The translations under genes were made by a program, and so were the position numbers. A stretch of 64,000 nucleotides of DNA from Margaritifera margaritifera (Eukaryota; Mollusca; Bivalvia; Unionida; Margaritiferidae), in contig JAQPZY010000806.1 of assembly GCA_029931535.1 (NCBI GenBank), forward strand, positions 53,501-117,500. Direction: 5' to 3'. Below, piece by piece: positions 33,414 through 46,529 of this stretch (position 1 is the stretch's first letter; each line of letters begins with the position of its first letter). Below the pieces are notes generated by a model, which did no database searches, was not told the origin of the DNA, and saw only the letters and a list, made by a program, of their open reading frames with translations.

Positions 33414-36400
33414 ATATATACATGTATACATGTCATATTCACCATCATTAAGCATGTTTTGCTATACTTAGTTTAACATTCATGATTATTGACAATTGTA
33501 ACATCCAACAGAACTGAACAAAGTACCTTCTTCTAAAGAATGCAACTGCTCATATGTCTTACCGATCAGTTTGTAATTTTGTTAAAATTTGTCTTTTTCT
33601 TAATTTGAACCATACTCTAGCTATATGGGAAGTGCCTTTTCACACACTAACAGAAACACATACCACAACTACATGTACAATAGTTCTCATACTTACAAGC
33701 AATTCAATAAATATATCCCATTTATGCATACATATAAGGTTTATTTAGGATAATTAGCTAATGTCAAGCACTTTTCATTAACTTTAGATGGGTATTAAGA
33801 ATGAAGGACCGATAATACTCGAAGATATAAACTTCGGCGGATTAATATTTACAGAACTACATGCAGTGAAAGAAGAGAGGAAAAGAAGTACAATGTAAAT
33901 AAGCAGATAAGTCATTTCATAGTACATATTTCAGCAATGTTTATGAATTTTCTTCACTATTAACAGTGCCAATCACAACTGTACTTTCAATATGGAAAGT
34001 TTGATAGCCATCGGGTTACAGGTATACGTGTAATATGACTGTCTGTCATGGGACCGGCTTGACTGGAAGAAGACCAATCTGGCAGCTACCATTACATCGC
34101 ATCGTGGTGTTTGCCTCATGCATTGTGCACAATGCATAGTGTATATGAAAAATGTAATGCTCACTGCATCTTGCAACACCATAATTACAATGCAATAGCT
34201 AAATACCATCTCAATGCCGTGATCTATTGCGCATAAAATGCAATATCAAATTGCCTATTTTAGATCTTATAAATATCTTTATCACAAACCAGACTGTACC
34301 TGCACATTTAAATTACAGTTTTTTAATTTAATAACTTATAAATTTTCACTTGTTACATCCTATATGTGATAAATGGCTATACCACACCCACCCACCCTGT
34401 TAGGCCTATTCGCATTACCAAAAGCCCTTAAGAAGTGAACACATACCAGTAACTTATTTTTAGTGTATAGCCTTGTTCCAAAGTTTGCTCTAATATTCCT
34501 TTTTTATGGTGAAATCTTGATAACAATTAACTGCACTGGTTCAAAGAATGGCATATTCCTGTGTATATTATCAAAAATCTTTCAACTGTACTATTCAAAA
34601 TTTCAAATGACTTCACATCGCAACTGCGGGATGCCGAGCACATGTTTATGAGTGGCGCATACACTGTTACATACAATGGAGGATGAGTGTAGATTGAACT
34701 GCACTTTTGCTTTAATCCTGTGATTAAACTATTGATTTGCTTCATATTTATTTTCTAGATTCATGCTCTCAGTCGTATAAGTGATAGCTATGTACCAAAG
34801 ACTTAATTTTGGTAGTACTGAGTATCTTGATCAGATTTGTCATGAAAGGTGTCCTTATGCATTAAAGGGGTTGGTGTCAAAAGGCATTATTATGCAGTAA
34901 AGGGATATAAGTCATTGGTAAGTGCCTTTATTCAGTGTCATTAAAATTTTTTGATTATGCATGTTCATTATGGTACACGTATAGATTGCAATCCACTCTG
35001 GGATGATTCCAACAATAAAAGTTTGAGGCCCCCATTCCTAACATTGGGAATTTTTCATTGTACAGTGGGTATCTTTGGGAATTTTTAACACACAAGCTTA
35101 TGGTTTCTAATCACTTAGCCCTCGTCACTCATAATTTTTGTTGCAATTTATTTTCTGATGTTCCTTTATAGCAGATTAAAAAAAATAATATTATAAACCA
35201 AATTAGTTATATAATTTTGTTCACGTTTTGTAGAGAAGTTGCCTTTTTAAATAGTAGAAATAGAATAAGTTGCTGTTGTTGTCGGGTTCTTAGTATAAAA
35301 AAACTTCGTTTTTAAAATAAAAAGTATGAAACAATTTTATGTTTATTTATCTAACATAATATAAATTTAGGCTGTATTATAATAATTATGTTTGTTACAT
35401 ACAGGTATTATTGGAATAAAGGTGAACTATGATCATATGGCACCATTAATTAGTTTCACATCATATTAAAATTCTGTTTTAAAGGATAGGAATCTGTACA
35501 GCATATTTACCAAGCAGACACAAGTCAACAAACTATAATACTAAACATTATTTAAAACTATATTCCATTTTCACTATAAAAAAAGCATGAAATAGAATGT
35601 GATAAAAAAAAAATGTGTTTATTGACCATTATCAATGTTAACTATCCAAACAGCTAGTCAATTTTTTTTTTTTAATTATGGAAAGAATACTTGCAGTGAG
35701 CCATCTGCTCTCTAGTCAGCTTTTTGACAATGCACATATATTGGAGAATCCCAATACTTACAGGGTCCACGCTAGTGGGGTGATTTGAGTGAAACAGTCA
35801 CATTAGAGTCTGTCATTTCACTTAAGCAGGCCCCAAAAGTTAACTCTGCATTGATCTCACAACATTGCCAAATTATCGGATAATCCCCACCCCATTTTAT
35901 TTCAATATAATGCATTAATAACCAAAGTAAAACATCGACTTTTGTATCAATTTTCCCTTAAAAAAGGAAGGTGGAAAGACAGAAAAAGAAGTCTTATGTT
36001 CTTTAGTTAGTTTTGGTGCTAATTTGATGATCATAAATACCAGAAATTACATTGCAATCTATGGAATTCTCGCTGAAAATTCACACATGATTCTTTGAAA
36101 AACAAATGAAAAATTGAATTTTTGTAGCCCAGTCTGAATCATTTTATCCAATATTTCATCATGTTGCCATATGAAATGTAGACTTTGCACTAATATTGGA
36201 AGCTGGTTCCAATTTTTGTCTGTAACCTATTTTCGGGGTTGCCGTTTTAAGTCATATAACAACTGTGGTGAGGCAAAATAAGAACAGTTTTAATATTTTT
36301 AAAAATAAACTTTTAACAATAATTTATCTGTATTTTTTATAATCGGACATGAACTTATGCCAAAAATATTAGTTTCAAGTGACTGTTTTCAACTTGCTAT

Positions 36401-38085
36401 AACCAATTCTCTCTAATTTCCCCAACTTTGTTCTATACATAATGGGGAGAGAGAGAGGTAATTTTGCCCAAATATTAGGGTTCAGTTTGGACCCTGACTT
36501 ATTATATTAAATGCATTTAAAAGCAATGCCAATCTTTTGTATGATTAAGATGACTTCTGGTAATGAAAAAGGTAAAACTAAAATTCTATTCTAGTAGCAC
36601 ATGTTACATTTTGGAATGGAATAATGGAAAAGTTATGGAAAAGTAAGATTTACTAAATTTAAATTGGGATATTTCAAAATAAACCTTCTGGGCCTGCCAT
36701 GCAGCCCTAATTAAAATAGCAGAATCATCCCTGCCACTAAAAACAAAATTACCTGATTTCTTCTAGATTTAGGGTTAAGATCACATATTGGCACTGATCA
36801 TATTTACTGAGTATATAAAATAGAACTAAACAATATTTATTGACTTGTCCATTGTACAGCTCATTGATGTATGTCTCAAACTTGCAAGTTTGTTAGAAAA
36901 ATTAATTCATATTTTACCTGTTTTAGCAGCGACACACGTAACTTTATGATTCCTGCTGTCAAATTTCTGGCTTTAAAGTCCTTCATGTATCAAACTTTGA
37001 AATGATCTACATACTGATCTAAAATTTATACCCAATATGAAAAAGCTGAAAAAGGTAAAAGGAAGTGTCTATTCACATGGCCGCAGTGTACCAGCTTTTG
37101 GTAAGACTATTCTCATGGCTGCCGTGTGCCCACAATAGAAAAAATTGTTAGCACGGTAACCGGTGAATGCACGAGGGACGAGTCCAAAATATTCTGACTG
37201 ATGTAAACTCAGTTACAGATGACACATACCCATCAATACCATTACAGGTTTGGGGTTGATTTATTGGATTTCAATTTTACTTTAACAGCCCAGAATTTGT
37301 TTTCAATAGACAGCCATAACATAAGCAAACATATATCCTCTTCCAACATATGAAATCACTGTAGTTGAGTGGAAATATGTCAATCTGTGATGCAAAAGAT
37401 CCAAGATCAAATCCCACTCTATGCCTTTTGCTTTAAAAGTGTATGCTTTGTTATCTGGAATTAAGAAAGAATTGCTAGCTCGGATTTACTGTGCGAATGT
37501 ACACAAAACACTGCAGAACATAAGTGGTAAACAGCTGACATTAGCTAAGAAATCTGCTACTTCAAACTCTTAATACACGTTAGCTAGCCAACTCATTTGA
37601 GAATAAAATCAAAAGAAAATTTGTTTGTTCTGAGTGAATAATGGAAAAAGTTCATCGATTGGGTGACAATACTGGACTTTTTCACCCAAGAGAATCACTC
37701 AATATTTATTTGAAAATTTATATTTCTACCAGAGGTGAAGGAGTGTAGCATTGAACAAGTTTAAACAACAATGACTTGCAAATATGGAATTAAAGGTAAT
37801 CAGTTGTGAAAATAAGCATATTTTGCATTTCAGATACACATCAGCCATATGAATAGCTGTACATAAATTATATACACTGTGGCTGTGTGAATAGTCTTTT
37901 CACATGAGGTACAGAGCGGCCGTGCGCTTAGTCCTGGCCAAGGTAAAAAGCCATTTATTCAGATCTATTACTGAAAACAGTGACACATTCATGTACTACT
38001 ATAAACATTCTTCATCATTCTTGCAGACAGTTATCCTCCCTATTCCATATGCTGAATTGTACGTATGCATATGAATTTTATGCAT
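33414..38085. other. Intron 1 sequence, nothing recognised
   Basis: About 4.7 kb of AT-rich DNA. Weak inverted similarity between 37075-37145 (CATGGCCGCAGTGTACC) and 37880-37940 (TACAGAGCGGCCGTGCGC) could mark an old transposon, but ends are not clear. Confidence 0.5.
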
Positions 38086-38743
38086 TGTTACGACTCCAGG
38101 TCTTAAAATATATGCAACAGAAAGAAAGTGAAACCAACAATGTAAGTAATATCAACAAGCAATTTATTTCCCTACAATACAAAGTGAAATTCAAAAGATA
38201 CTTACAATATTGTGAATTCAATTCCAAATAATCCTAACTGTTCTAATCACAAGTCACAAGTCCAAAAATGTGGAATATTCCAAATGAGTTTCAATCTTGA
38301 ATGTCCTGACATAACAAAATGATACAATCCATAATGTCTTTGAATGAGTTCACAAAAGTCCAAAGTAATGTAATAATTCAAAAGTCAATGAGCACTTTAG
38401 CAATTCCAATGAAAATATGTCAAATAAATAATTCCTCTCAAACTATGCCTGATTTCAATGGCACAATATAAAATCTGATTCCAAATGGATTCCCACAGAC
38501 TGATCTAAAACAGGAATGAATTATTTGTTTACCAAATCCCTATTTATACACATTTTCATGATCTATATCCTAACAGGATGTTAAGCAATCCAATGAAGAA
38601 AAAAAAAGTCTAACTGTAAATAACAATAGCCTTGAACTTAAATACTATGTAAACATTCTGTTTACTAGTGACCAGAGTCTAAAGTACAACTTACCTTCAT
38701 GAAAGAGATTTAAACAAATATCATAGATTAAATATACATAACA
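38086..38743 (-). mobile_element. Solo LTR of family A, copy 3
   Basis: 658 bases, reverse orientation, from TGTTACGACTCCAGGTCTTA (left edge on plus strand) to TTAAATATACATAACA. Flanking GCAT and GTAT differ by one base, a possible decayed 4-bp duplication. The sequence is the inverse of copies 1 and 2 throughout. Confidence 0.8.
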
Positions 38744-38839
38744 GTATTCCTATTTTTAATGCCTGATGGGTGTCATGTGATCAGTAATTAAAAACAACAA
38801 TGGAAATAAGTGAATATTTATTCATTTACTATCTGTGTT

Positions 38840-39835
38840 ATCCTTAGTATATTTAGCTCTACTGGTGATAGACCAGAAGATTTTATGGGATGGTCTGTTG
38901 TCCGTCTTTTGTCCATCTGTTAGCACAAGTTTGTTATTGGTACTCCTCCTAAAGTACTTGGAGGATTGCCTTGAAACTTTACACACACATTCATCCCACG
39001 GTCTAATTGGTTCTATATTAAAATGGTGCTGCTTGGACTTCCAATATGGTCACCACAGTGGCCATCTTGAAAATGTTGCTATGTATCACTACTCCACCTC
39101 AACATGGGGTTTTAATAAAAAGACTTCTTATTATGTCTAGTTGGTGCTAAATAAAATTGGTGCCAATCTGACATCCAATATAGCCACCATGGCAATTATC
39201 TTGAAAATCTTGTTATCGTTACTCCTCCTAAATGGATGTTTGTATCAACATGGGTTATTCACTGAAAGATTTCTTATGATGTCTGGCTGGTCCTAAAATA
39301 AAAATGGTGCTGATCTGAAGTCCAATATGGCCGGTATGGAAGCTATCTTAAAAATCTTGTTATCACAACTCCACTTGAACATAAAGTCATACTGATGTTG
39401 AGTTTTCACCAGAAGACTTCTTATGTCCAGTTGGTCTTAAATGAAAATGGTGCCGATCCGATTTCCAATATGGCCACCACAGCAGCCATCTTGAAAATCT
39501 TGTTATTGCTGCTCCTCATAAATGGAAAGTCACATTTTGAAAATATTATCTCTACTTCTCTCCCAGTGGATGGCTATATCAACATTGGGTTTTCACTAAC
39601 AGGCTTCTTATGGTCCTAACTGAAAATGGTGCCAGTCATACATCCAATATGACTACCATGACATCCAATATGTGTACCACAGCAGCGAATTTGAAAAACT
39701 TGTTATTTCTGAAGAATATCAGAGATGGTTTCAACACTCGATGGTTAAAAGGAAGAAATGTTCTTATCTTGAATTCCTGGAAATTCTTTTCACCCATTAG
39801 AGCATCAGTCCCTTCGCTGGGACTCTTGATTAAAT
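38840..39835. repeat. Degenerate tandem repeat, about 140 bp x 5
   Basis: Units carry AAAATGGTGC, GA(T/C)(C/T)TGA..TCCAATATGGCCACC, CATCTTGAAAATCTTGTTAT and ACTTCTTATG. The leading unit (38850-39000) has GGTCTGTTGTCCGTC and TACTCCTCCTAAAGTACTTGG, a string I associate with mollusc genomic repeats. Open frames across it are by-products of the repeat. Confidence 0.8.
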
Positions 39836-40176
39836 GACGAATTGCAAGTTTAATTTATACTGTGATTTATAAAATATAGCAAATAAATCTTATCTTAACC
39901 AAGTATACAAGTACCTTAAATAAATAAACAACATCCTTGCAAACATATGTACAGTCTATTTGATTTCCTTTTACTTTAAAATGACATAATGAAAAAAGAC
40001 TACTAAAACATCACACTGCATTAGTCATGGTTTCATCTTACCCTTCCCACCCCATTTTAGGTATTTTTACATTTACGTTGGGGTGTCAAAATATCTAAAA
40101 TGGTGTAGGAAGGGTCAGAGGAAACTCAGACTATGTTCATACATATGTAAAAGAGTATTCGGTTTCTGACACGTAC

Positions 40177-40498
40177 CTGTGTGTGCATATGAAACTGACA
40201 CTTTCCATATGCTAACCTGGGACAATACTGAAGACACGAATTTCCCAAAAGACAGGGGTATTATCATGGTTAGATAGTATCTTCTCGGGATATTTCTCCT
40301 CTTGGGAACCCCAAGAATCTTGAGTATTGGTCCAAGGCAAATACAAGCTGAAGTCAATTGTACCATCGTTAATGTCATTGGGTATGGAAATTCATTCAAA
40401 ATCATTTTGCCAATCACATTTCCACTCGCACCGCTAAAATACCATAATAAACAGACTAAAATTAGTTTGACTGCATCTAGGAGAGCACTGTTCTTCAT
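40177..40498 (-). CDS. SLC35E1: SLC35E1-like transporter, exon 1
   Basis: The ATG at 40498 opens MKNSALLDAVKLILVCLLWY, a first membrane helix, followed by SGASGNVIGKMILNEFPYP, a helix TLTMVQLTSACICLGPILKI, a basic loop RRNIPRRYY and the family signature PLSFGKFVSSVLSQVSIWKV then SVSYAHT. This is the N-terminal half of the SLC35E1 group in the drug/metabolite transporter superfamily. The donor CAG|GTACGTG at 40171-40176 leaves one extra base, which exon 2 completes to a Val codon. The frame is open further upstream, but no better ATG is in frame. Confidence 0.9.
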
Positions 40499-41320
40499 TT
40501 GCAACCGGTAATACTTCACTCATGAACTAGAAAAACATTAAAATGTGTCTGACAGATGGTAAGAATGAATGACAGGAAGAAGTGTACAAGTTTCTACATA
40601 CGTCGAGGACTGAGATAGATACGAAATGTAATTGGTTAATTTTTTATTCGCACTAGTTCGGGCACATGTCTTTTAAACAAATTGGATAATTCTTCATATT
40701 TACATATTGAATAGGAGAGATTATTCCATTTATTTTATATAATATTTCATTCAAATCGACACTATCACTGGCTGAATAATACGTTGTGTATATACAGATT
40801 TTGCGGAACACATAATCTGGTTGCCTGCTTTGTATGCTGCTGCATTCGCATTTTACTTAATCCTCTCAGGTGAACCGTAATCATGTAATCAAAACAAAAT
40901 CTGCAAATATGGAGAAAGGTCGGTAATCAAACCGTGGCACATTTATTCATTTAATTATCTCTTCGGTACTGACACAACGTGCGCTTTACTAATACTGTTG
41001 GTTTGGTCTATATTAGTGGTTATCTTGTATTAAAGCTGAACCAGCAATTTGGTCACATAATTATTTTTAAAAATATGCTCACTTGTCGGCGAAAATAGTA
41101 TCAGATACAGAACATTTTTTTTGGTTCAAACTTGGACATTTCCGACAGCGTCATCTCATAAATTCCTTCCCCAATAGATTCCTTGATAAATTTTAGGTCG
41201 AGTGTTGATAAAAGGTGCTAGATGACAACCTTAAATTTGCCAAAGATTAAGGCCAAGATGCGGGTGCGTATAAACACCTTAACACATTGAAAACACCGAA
41301 TTGCATTCAATTATAGATAC
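40499..41320. promoter_or_regulatory. Upstream region of the SLC35E1-like gene
   Basis: About 800 bases between exon 1 and a fold-back element. A promoter should be here, but no TATA box, CpG island or initiator can be pointed to with confidence. Confidence 0.3.
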
Positions 41321-42700
41321 GGGTCAACTCGGCCCATAGCAGAGTCAGCCCACTAACGTTCTCGACCCATAACGAACTCGGTCTGCCCAAATCGGCCCAT
41401 AACGTACTCGGCCCATTTACGTACTCGGCCCCATTACGTACTCAGTCCCATTACGTACTTGGTCCACGATTTATATAACAGTAATGTTGATGTCATGTTT
41501 TTTTTCAACATTCATTTTATTTGTCTTTTAATATTTGTACGTTTCTTTATGTAAGTGCATCTGTGTTTGATTTTTACACTTTAATTAACTTCACGAAAAA
41601 ACAGTTGTCAAAAAATTAAAAACATGTGATATTGTTACTTTTTATTTCAGTTAAAAAAAAAATACTTTTGTCTACATTTTCAGTTCCGAAAATTAACCAT
41701 CATTGAGCAAAAGATATTGTAACTGTCATTGTAAACGAAATTTGGCTACCAAAAATTGATTGTAACATACCTGTATTACAAACTCTATGTTGCCATGAGT
41801 TACAGTAATCGCAAGCAAGCGCATGCTGCTTTGCAGTTACTTACTCTTGAACACTCCGCACAGTGGTCAGTACCCATGGGTGCGTTTATATGATCATTTT
41901 ATTTTGGGAGGCAGTTTTTTTTTTTGTTGTTTTTTTAAACTAAAAACGCCCTTTTACAAAAGCAGGTGACTGTTAATAAAACCCGCAACGTTTGCAGAAG
42001 CATTAATGAAGAACTAAATAGTCGGTAAATAACATATTTCGGGTAAATATTTCTTGTTTAATAACAGCAGTTGTTACGAACCCATAAAAGATCAAAGGCA
42101 TGGATTAAAAAAAAAACAATTTGGTCCGAACCGGACATTGTTTGCTATTTCTTGTACAATAACAACAGGTGTTACGAAGTCATACAAGATCAAAGGTTAA
42201 GATCACCAATAAGAACAAGTGTTTCGAAGTCATACAAGATCAAAGGTAAGGCCGACAAACAGTTGAAGGCAGCACGTGTCTACTCTACTATTTGTGATTG
42301 TAAACATGTGTTGACACATGTGAATCTGATTACGGTCGCACGTCCCATCTGTATACCATACATTTTTTATCAACAGTTAAATAGATATTATTTAAATAAA
42401 AAAAGGAAGAAAAAGGAGATATATCTAATTCTTGTGTGTCTATTTTTGTTAGTGTAACATTTTGTATCTTTGCCCTGTCTTATTCCTTCTCTCAATACTA
42501 ACCGAATTAAATATTCTACTTATATAAATTTTGCGCAATGAGACATTCGAATTAGTATTAAGAGAGTTCTTTTTGCAATCTTTAGTTATTATGGGCCTAC
42601 TTAGTCATGGGCCGACTCCGTAATGGTCCGAGTATGTTATGGGGTTAAATTTGTATGGGCCGACTCCGTTATGTGACGACTCCGTTATGGGCCGAGATAT
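41321..42700. mobile_element. Fold-back element with repeat-built ends
   Basis: The left end (41321-41466) is an array of about 16-18-base units like CGGCCCATAACGTACT. The right end (42590-42697) holds the same units inverted (TATGGGCCGACTCCGT). Between them lie about 1.1 kb with a 3-fold direct repeat (GTTACGAA(G)TCATACAAGATCAAAGG at about 42070-42245) but no gene. This is the plan of fold-back (FB-like) transposons. Boundaries and target duplication are uncertain. Confidence 0.65.
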
Positions 42701-42730
42701 CCAGTCACCTAAATTATATTGTATCATACT

Positions 42731-42810
42731 GAGTAGTATATCATTGGTAGTGCATGAGTAGTATATCATTGGTAGTGTATGAGTAGTATATCATTGGTAG
42801 TGTATGAGTA
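42731..42810. repeat. Minisatellite, 25 bp x 3
   Basis: Three copies of GAGTAGTATATCATTGGTAG plus TGTAT or TGCAT, with a partial fourth. Confidence 0.92.
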
Positions 42811-42950
42811 ACGTATACTTTCGTAAATGACGAAAAGTGATGCAATGTCAAATTTTACAGGCAAGAATTGGAGAGCAAATTATTAAGAAGCTGGACATTA
42901 TGTCACCTCAATTTTGAAATTACATTAATTATAAATATATCACATGAACA

Positions 42951-43031
42951 ATGGATTCAACATTGAAAATTGCGCTTTTTGGCGACAGTTTTATTACTAG
43001 ACTGGGAAGATACTGCAACTTTGATTTTAAG
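42951..43031 (+). CDS. Possible first exon with GDS motif
   Basis: The ATG at 42951 opens STLKIALFGDSFITRLGRY, then CNFDFK, and ends at AAG|GTATTT, a possible donor in phase 0. A hydrophobic strand followed by GDSxxxRL fits block I of SGNH/GDSL-type hydrolase folds, and similar GDS-start exons are frequent in marine invertebrates. No second exon was recognised, the donor is weak and the peptide is only 27 residues, so this may be chance or a fragment. Confidence 0.3.
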
Positions 43032-45010
43032 GTATTTTATTATCATTTTATTTTTTCATTGTAGATCCATCTACTCTATTATATAACTAATATTAAATTA
43101 TCAAAGTTATGAATTATACTTACACAACCAATGATACACTATGGTATATACAATATAATGTAAGTGTGTTTCATTCTTTTAAATGTTGTTTCGGTGTTCT
43201 GTGTACCGCCAAAATACCAACTGTCTTCTGTGAGGGGTGAAGGTGACAATATTTTGCCAATACTGCACGTTTGAGACAGCATCATCTAACGTACAAGTCA
43301 TACAGGTCATGTAGGTGTTCAGTACTGGCTATTTCAGTAATGAGTATCATTTTTTAGGATTTTATTACACGTATCTTTAAATGACCATTACTGGCTTTAT
43401 TCCGATCCTTGTACATCCATATTTGTTGGAAGGTCATTATACATACGCCCCGAGAAATACATATGGCAAAAACAATGTTAAAGTATGTGGAAATTTTTGA
43501 TGAGGTCAGCATGAAGGGATGATCCAGAACAAACCAGATTGAATGTCATGCACTGTGATATCACAATAAAAGTGGTGCATGTTGAACAAAAATTTGTATG
43601 ACCCTGTTATCTATTATTATTAGACCTGATGCCCTCTTTTCTTGACCCAGTTTAGTACCTGGCCACCATTGTAAAAGTCAATAGCAATACATAATTTTCA
43701 TCTGAAAGTTTTTTATGACGCTTAAGGTGCAGTGCATTGAACAGTCGGGATTGAATAGACTTTAGTTAAACTATGTTAGCATTAAATTTTAGAACAAGAA
43801 TTAATATTTAATTTAAGATGAAGAAATGTGCCCACATGACCATGTTGACATGCACTTTAAACAATTCCATTTGAATCGAATCCTTGGTCAATTTTACATT
43901 TATATTGATATATCATTTTTTCATGACAGCCTAGATTTCGCTAAAGATTAACCATACTTCAGTTATGAATTCCTCACAGAGGGGAATACTTTTGTTGAAA
44001 GATGGGGCACTTTCTGGAACAAAGGGTACATTTTTTTGCAATAAAAGGATGATGCAGCTGGTTAAATTTTGAATTTCATACATTTTGAATTTTTATCTTT
44101 TTGGAAATAGAAACAGAGAAAAGCACATTGATGTCTTTATCTTACATTAGATAAACATACAAAATAAGAGATATCAATAGAAAACGACAAAGTTTGAATG
44201 TGTTTTAGAGATGTGGAGAGAAACAGAGGGGAAGAGCTAGAAGGGCACTGAGGGTAAAGTGGATAGTGCCCCTCTATTTCTGTGTAGCATGAGCACTGAT
44301 TAAAACCAACATGCCAGCTTTCTTTTATGATGGGTGCTGGAGACATGGATTGAGAGAGGGTGTAATGGGATGAAAAATCAGATTATGACTATTGTCCAAA
44401 ATTTACCATTGGTATCCTCTTTATTGACTCTGATATTTTGTGTTCACGTGGTCATTTAAAGAAAAACAAAATTGTTGTTTCAAGCATTAAATAAAAGTGT
44501 ATGTACATGCCAAAGTTTATAATGAAATGTTTGTGGTATTAAGTTAAACATTCTTGCACCTAGCATCCCACGGGCAGGGGACACTGTGTCCCCCAACTGA
44601 CAAATTTAGGGGACACAAGATTTTATAGATACAAAGGAAAATTATAGTACATAATGCGCTATAGTAGTGATAAAAGAATGAGATAATCTTATTTGCTTCG
44701 ACAGTTTTGCATGTTAACTTTCTCGTCTGCACTGTACTATCATATCTTCCTTGGACACTTACAATAAATATGTTGTTGCTCCTAATCCTGCCGTCAAAGC
44801 AACAGTTGTTTTTCCTCCTGCTGTTTTGGTCTATTCTTCCCATTTCTTTTTCTGTCTTTCCACTTCCTTCTCCAGCACAGAGACAACCAGATCTTTGGCT
44901 ATTTTAAAATGGACCATCTTTAATAGCTCTTCTGATGGTATGCAGCTCCATGTCTTCTACCTGGCTTAGGAGGTGTTGTACTCTGTATACTCTCTAAGAG
45001 CGTAAAACTC
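43032..45010. other. Intergenic, nothing recognised
   Basis: AT-rich DNA with no supported gene. GGACACTGTGTCC at about 44579-44591 is a perfect 13-base palindrome of unknown meaning. Confidence 0.5.
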
Positions 45011-45024
45011 CAGAATTTCAATTC

Positions 45025-45216
45025 ATGATTCCGGAATTAGATTCCATGGTGTGTGGACAATATTGTGTGTATTTTCTTCATCAACGAAGTCTTGGATTCC
45101 AATTAGAATATTTACTGACTTGTTTTGGACATGATTTCCATAGAAAGGATGAACAACAGAAATGTGGTTTAGTGAACATTATCGATATATCTGTTTTCTT
45201 CAACTCAGAAACGTAG
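45025..45216 (+). pseudogene. Adenain-like protease, C-terminal fragment
   Basis: The frame holds DSMVCGQYCVYFLHQRSLGF, the Gln-x-Cys active-site segment of adenovirus/Polinton cysteine proteases, then the C-terminal helix FGHDFHRKDEQ. It is an inverted copy of the end of the gene at 57190-57640. The catalytic His and acidic residue are absent, because the repeat arm begins inside the gene. Confidence 0.8.
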
Positions 45217-45531
45217 TTTCCATCACTGACAAAATGACTCTGTTCTAGATTGTTGGAAGTCAGGTCTTACTACCCAACGTTGTCAACCTTGTAAATACAT
45301 TCATGTTTAACTTTTTGGCACTTGTATTTGAGAATGAAAATATTTTGAGGATTTGTATTTGTATTTTAACATAGTGTAATGAAGAGGAAGGACTGCCCAA
45401 ATCCTCACTCTTTATTTCTTTGTTCATGTTTCATTTAGCGGTCCTTATTTTTTTTTTTTTAAAAATCATTTTCGAAATGGAAGTTTGTTAGTTTGTGATT
45501 TTTAAAAAAATCTTGTAGATACTCTTTAATT

Positions 45532-45552
45532 TCTCTCTCTCTCTCTCTCTCT
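45532..45552. repeat. (CT)n microsatellite
   Basis: Perfect CT run of about 20 bases within the left inverted repeat arm. Confidence 0.95.
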
Positions 45553-45722
45553 ATTTCAATCTTTTCTATTCCTTTATTTCTTTCTAAGGGGTTGTTTTCT
45601 TCAAAGATGATTTCTTTCACGTCTGCGTGCCAAATCTTAATGATGTTTTCATTCACGTCAGCGCTATAAAGCGATGCGTTCACCAGTCTTGCCTCATTCA
45701 TCTCAGCAGTCTGCCACCAGCC

Positions 45723-45726
<4 letters not shown>

Positions 45727-45792
<66 letters not shown>
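45727..45792. repeat. (GA)n microsatellite
   Basis: About 33 GA units; the corresponding right arm has only a shorter, interrupted tract (56802-56850). Confidence 0.97.
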
Positions 45793-45795
<3 letters not shown>

Positions 45796-46529
45796 GCGAT
45801 CCAAGCTGTGCATACGGGAGGAGAGGGGACACACCTATCACCACAGCAAGTCATCACCAGATACATGCTTCTCCAAAAAAGCGGACTTGGCAGGGGTTTT
45901 CAATTTGGCTCTTGAAAACCTCATTCTGATTACAGCTCTATACAATGACAAATTTTACTCTTTCCACCCACCGTGTTAAACAAAGCTATAACTTCATCAT
46001 GAACTTGGCGAAAAAAGTAAGATCACGAAAATATGGAAAGGTAACTCACATCCCGCATTGATATACACTTTTTGGACAGAATAAGTATACTCGGTACACT
46101 AAATTCTCAATTTGAACGAAATAGGTAAATTGCAACTATACACAATCATTACAATTAAAATATGTGGCTAATAATTGGCACGTTTAGAACAGTCCGACTT
46201 AGATAACTGGGCAGAATGTGTCTAAGAGAGTATAGCTGGCATTTCAGTTAATGATTCCGGTGCCACTTGGCTTTCTTAACTTTGCCTCTAACGGACTTCA
46301 GTTAAATTGTACACTGTCCGTACATTTATTAAATAGTAATGAATGGCCGCACACGACTCAAATTAAAAATCATCATCAGTCTTGCCATCAAACCGTCAGC
46401 CGTCCAGGAGAGAACATCGGGTGATCAAAACAGCGAACCGATCTGTTCCAGATGGGAGGAGATAAACAATTATAACTCAGACTCTGTCAGTCCATCGTCT
46501 AAACCAAAATACATGTATTATAATTTCAT

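Larger units (their letters stand above)
45025..46235. repeat. Polinton inverted repeat, left arm
   Basis: Runs inverted to 56268-57355. Shared blocks include GGACAATATTGTGTGTATTTT, CTTCATCAACGAAGTCTTGG, TAATGAAGAGGAAGGACTG, the CT/GA tracts, and AACTGGGCAGAATGTG at the inner edge. It begins with the 3' end of a protease gene. Confidence 0.88.

Noticed and set aside
33414..38085. Search for an internal LTR-retrotransposon region between the two facing solo LTRs
   Set aside because: No gag, protease, RT or integrase motif is seen, and the LTRs are in opposite orientation.
38835..39837. Three consecutive plus-strand ORFs of 74-101 residues
   Set aside because: They follow the period of the 140-bp tandem repeat and carry no domain.
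42071..42457. 128-residue frame inside the fold-back element as a transposase
   Set aside because: Low-complexity, built on the internal direct repeat, with no recognisable motif.
45459..45979. Open frames of 100-135 residues over the GA tract
   Set aside because: They encode only Arg-Glu or Ser-Leu runs from the microsatellite.
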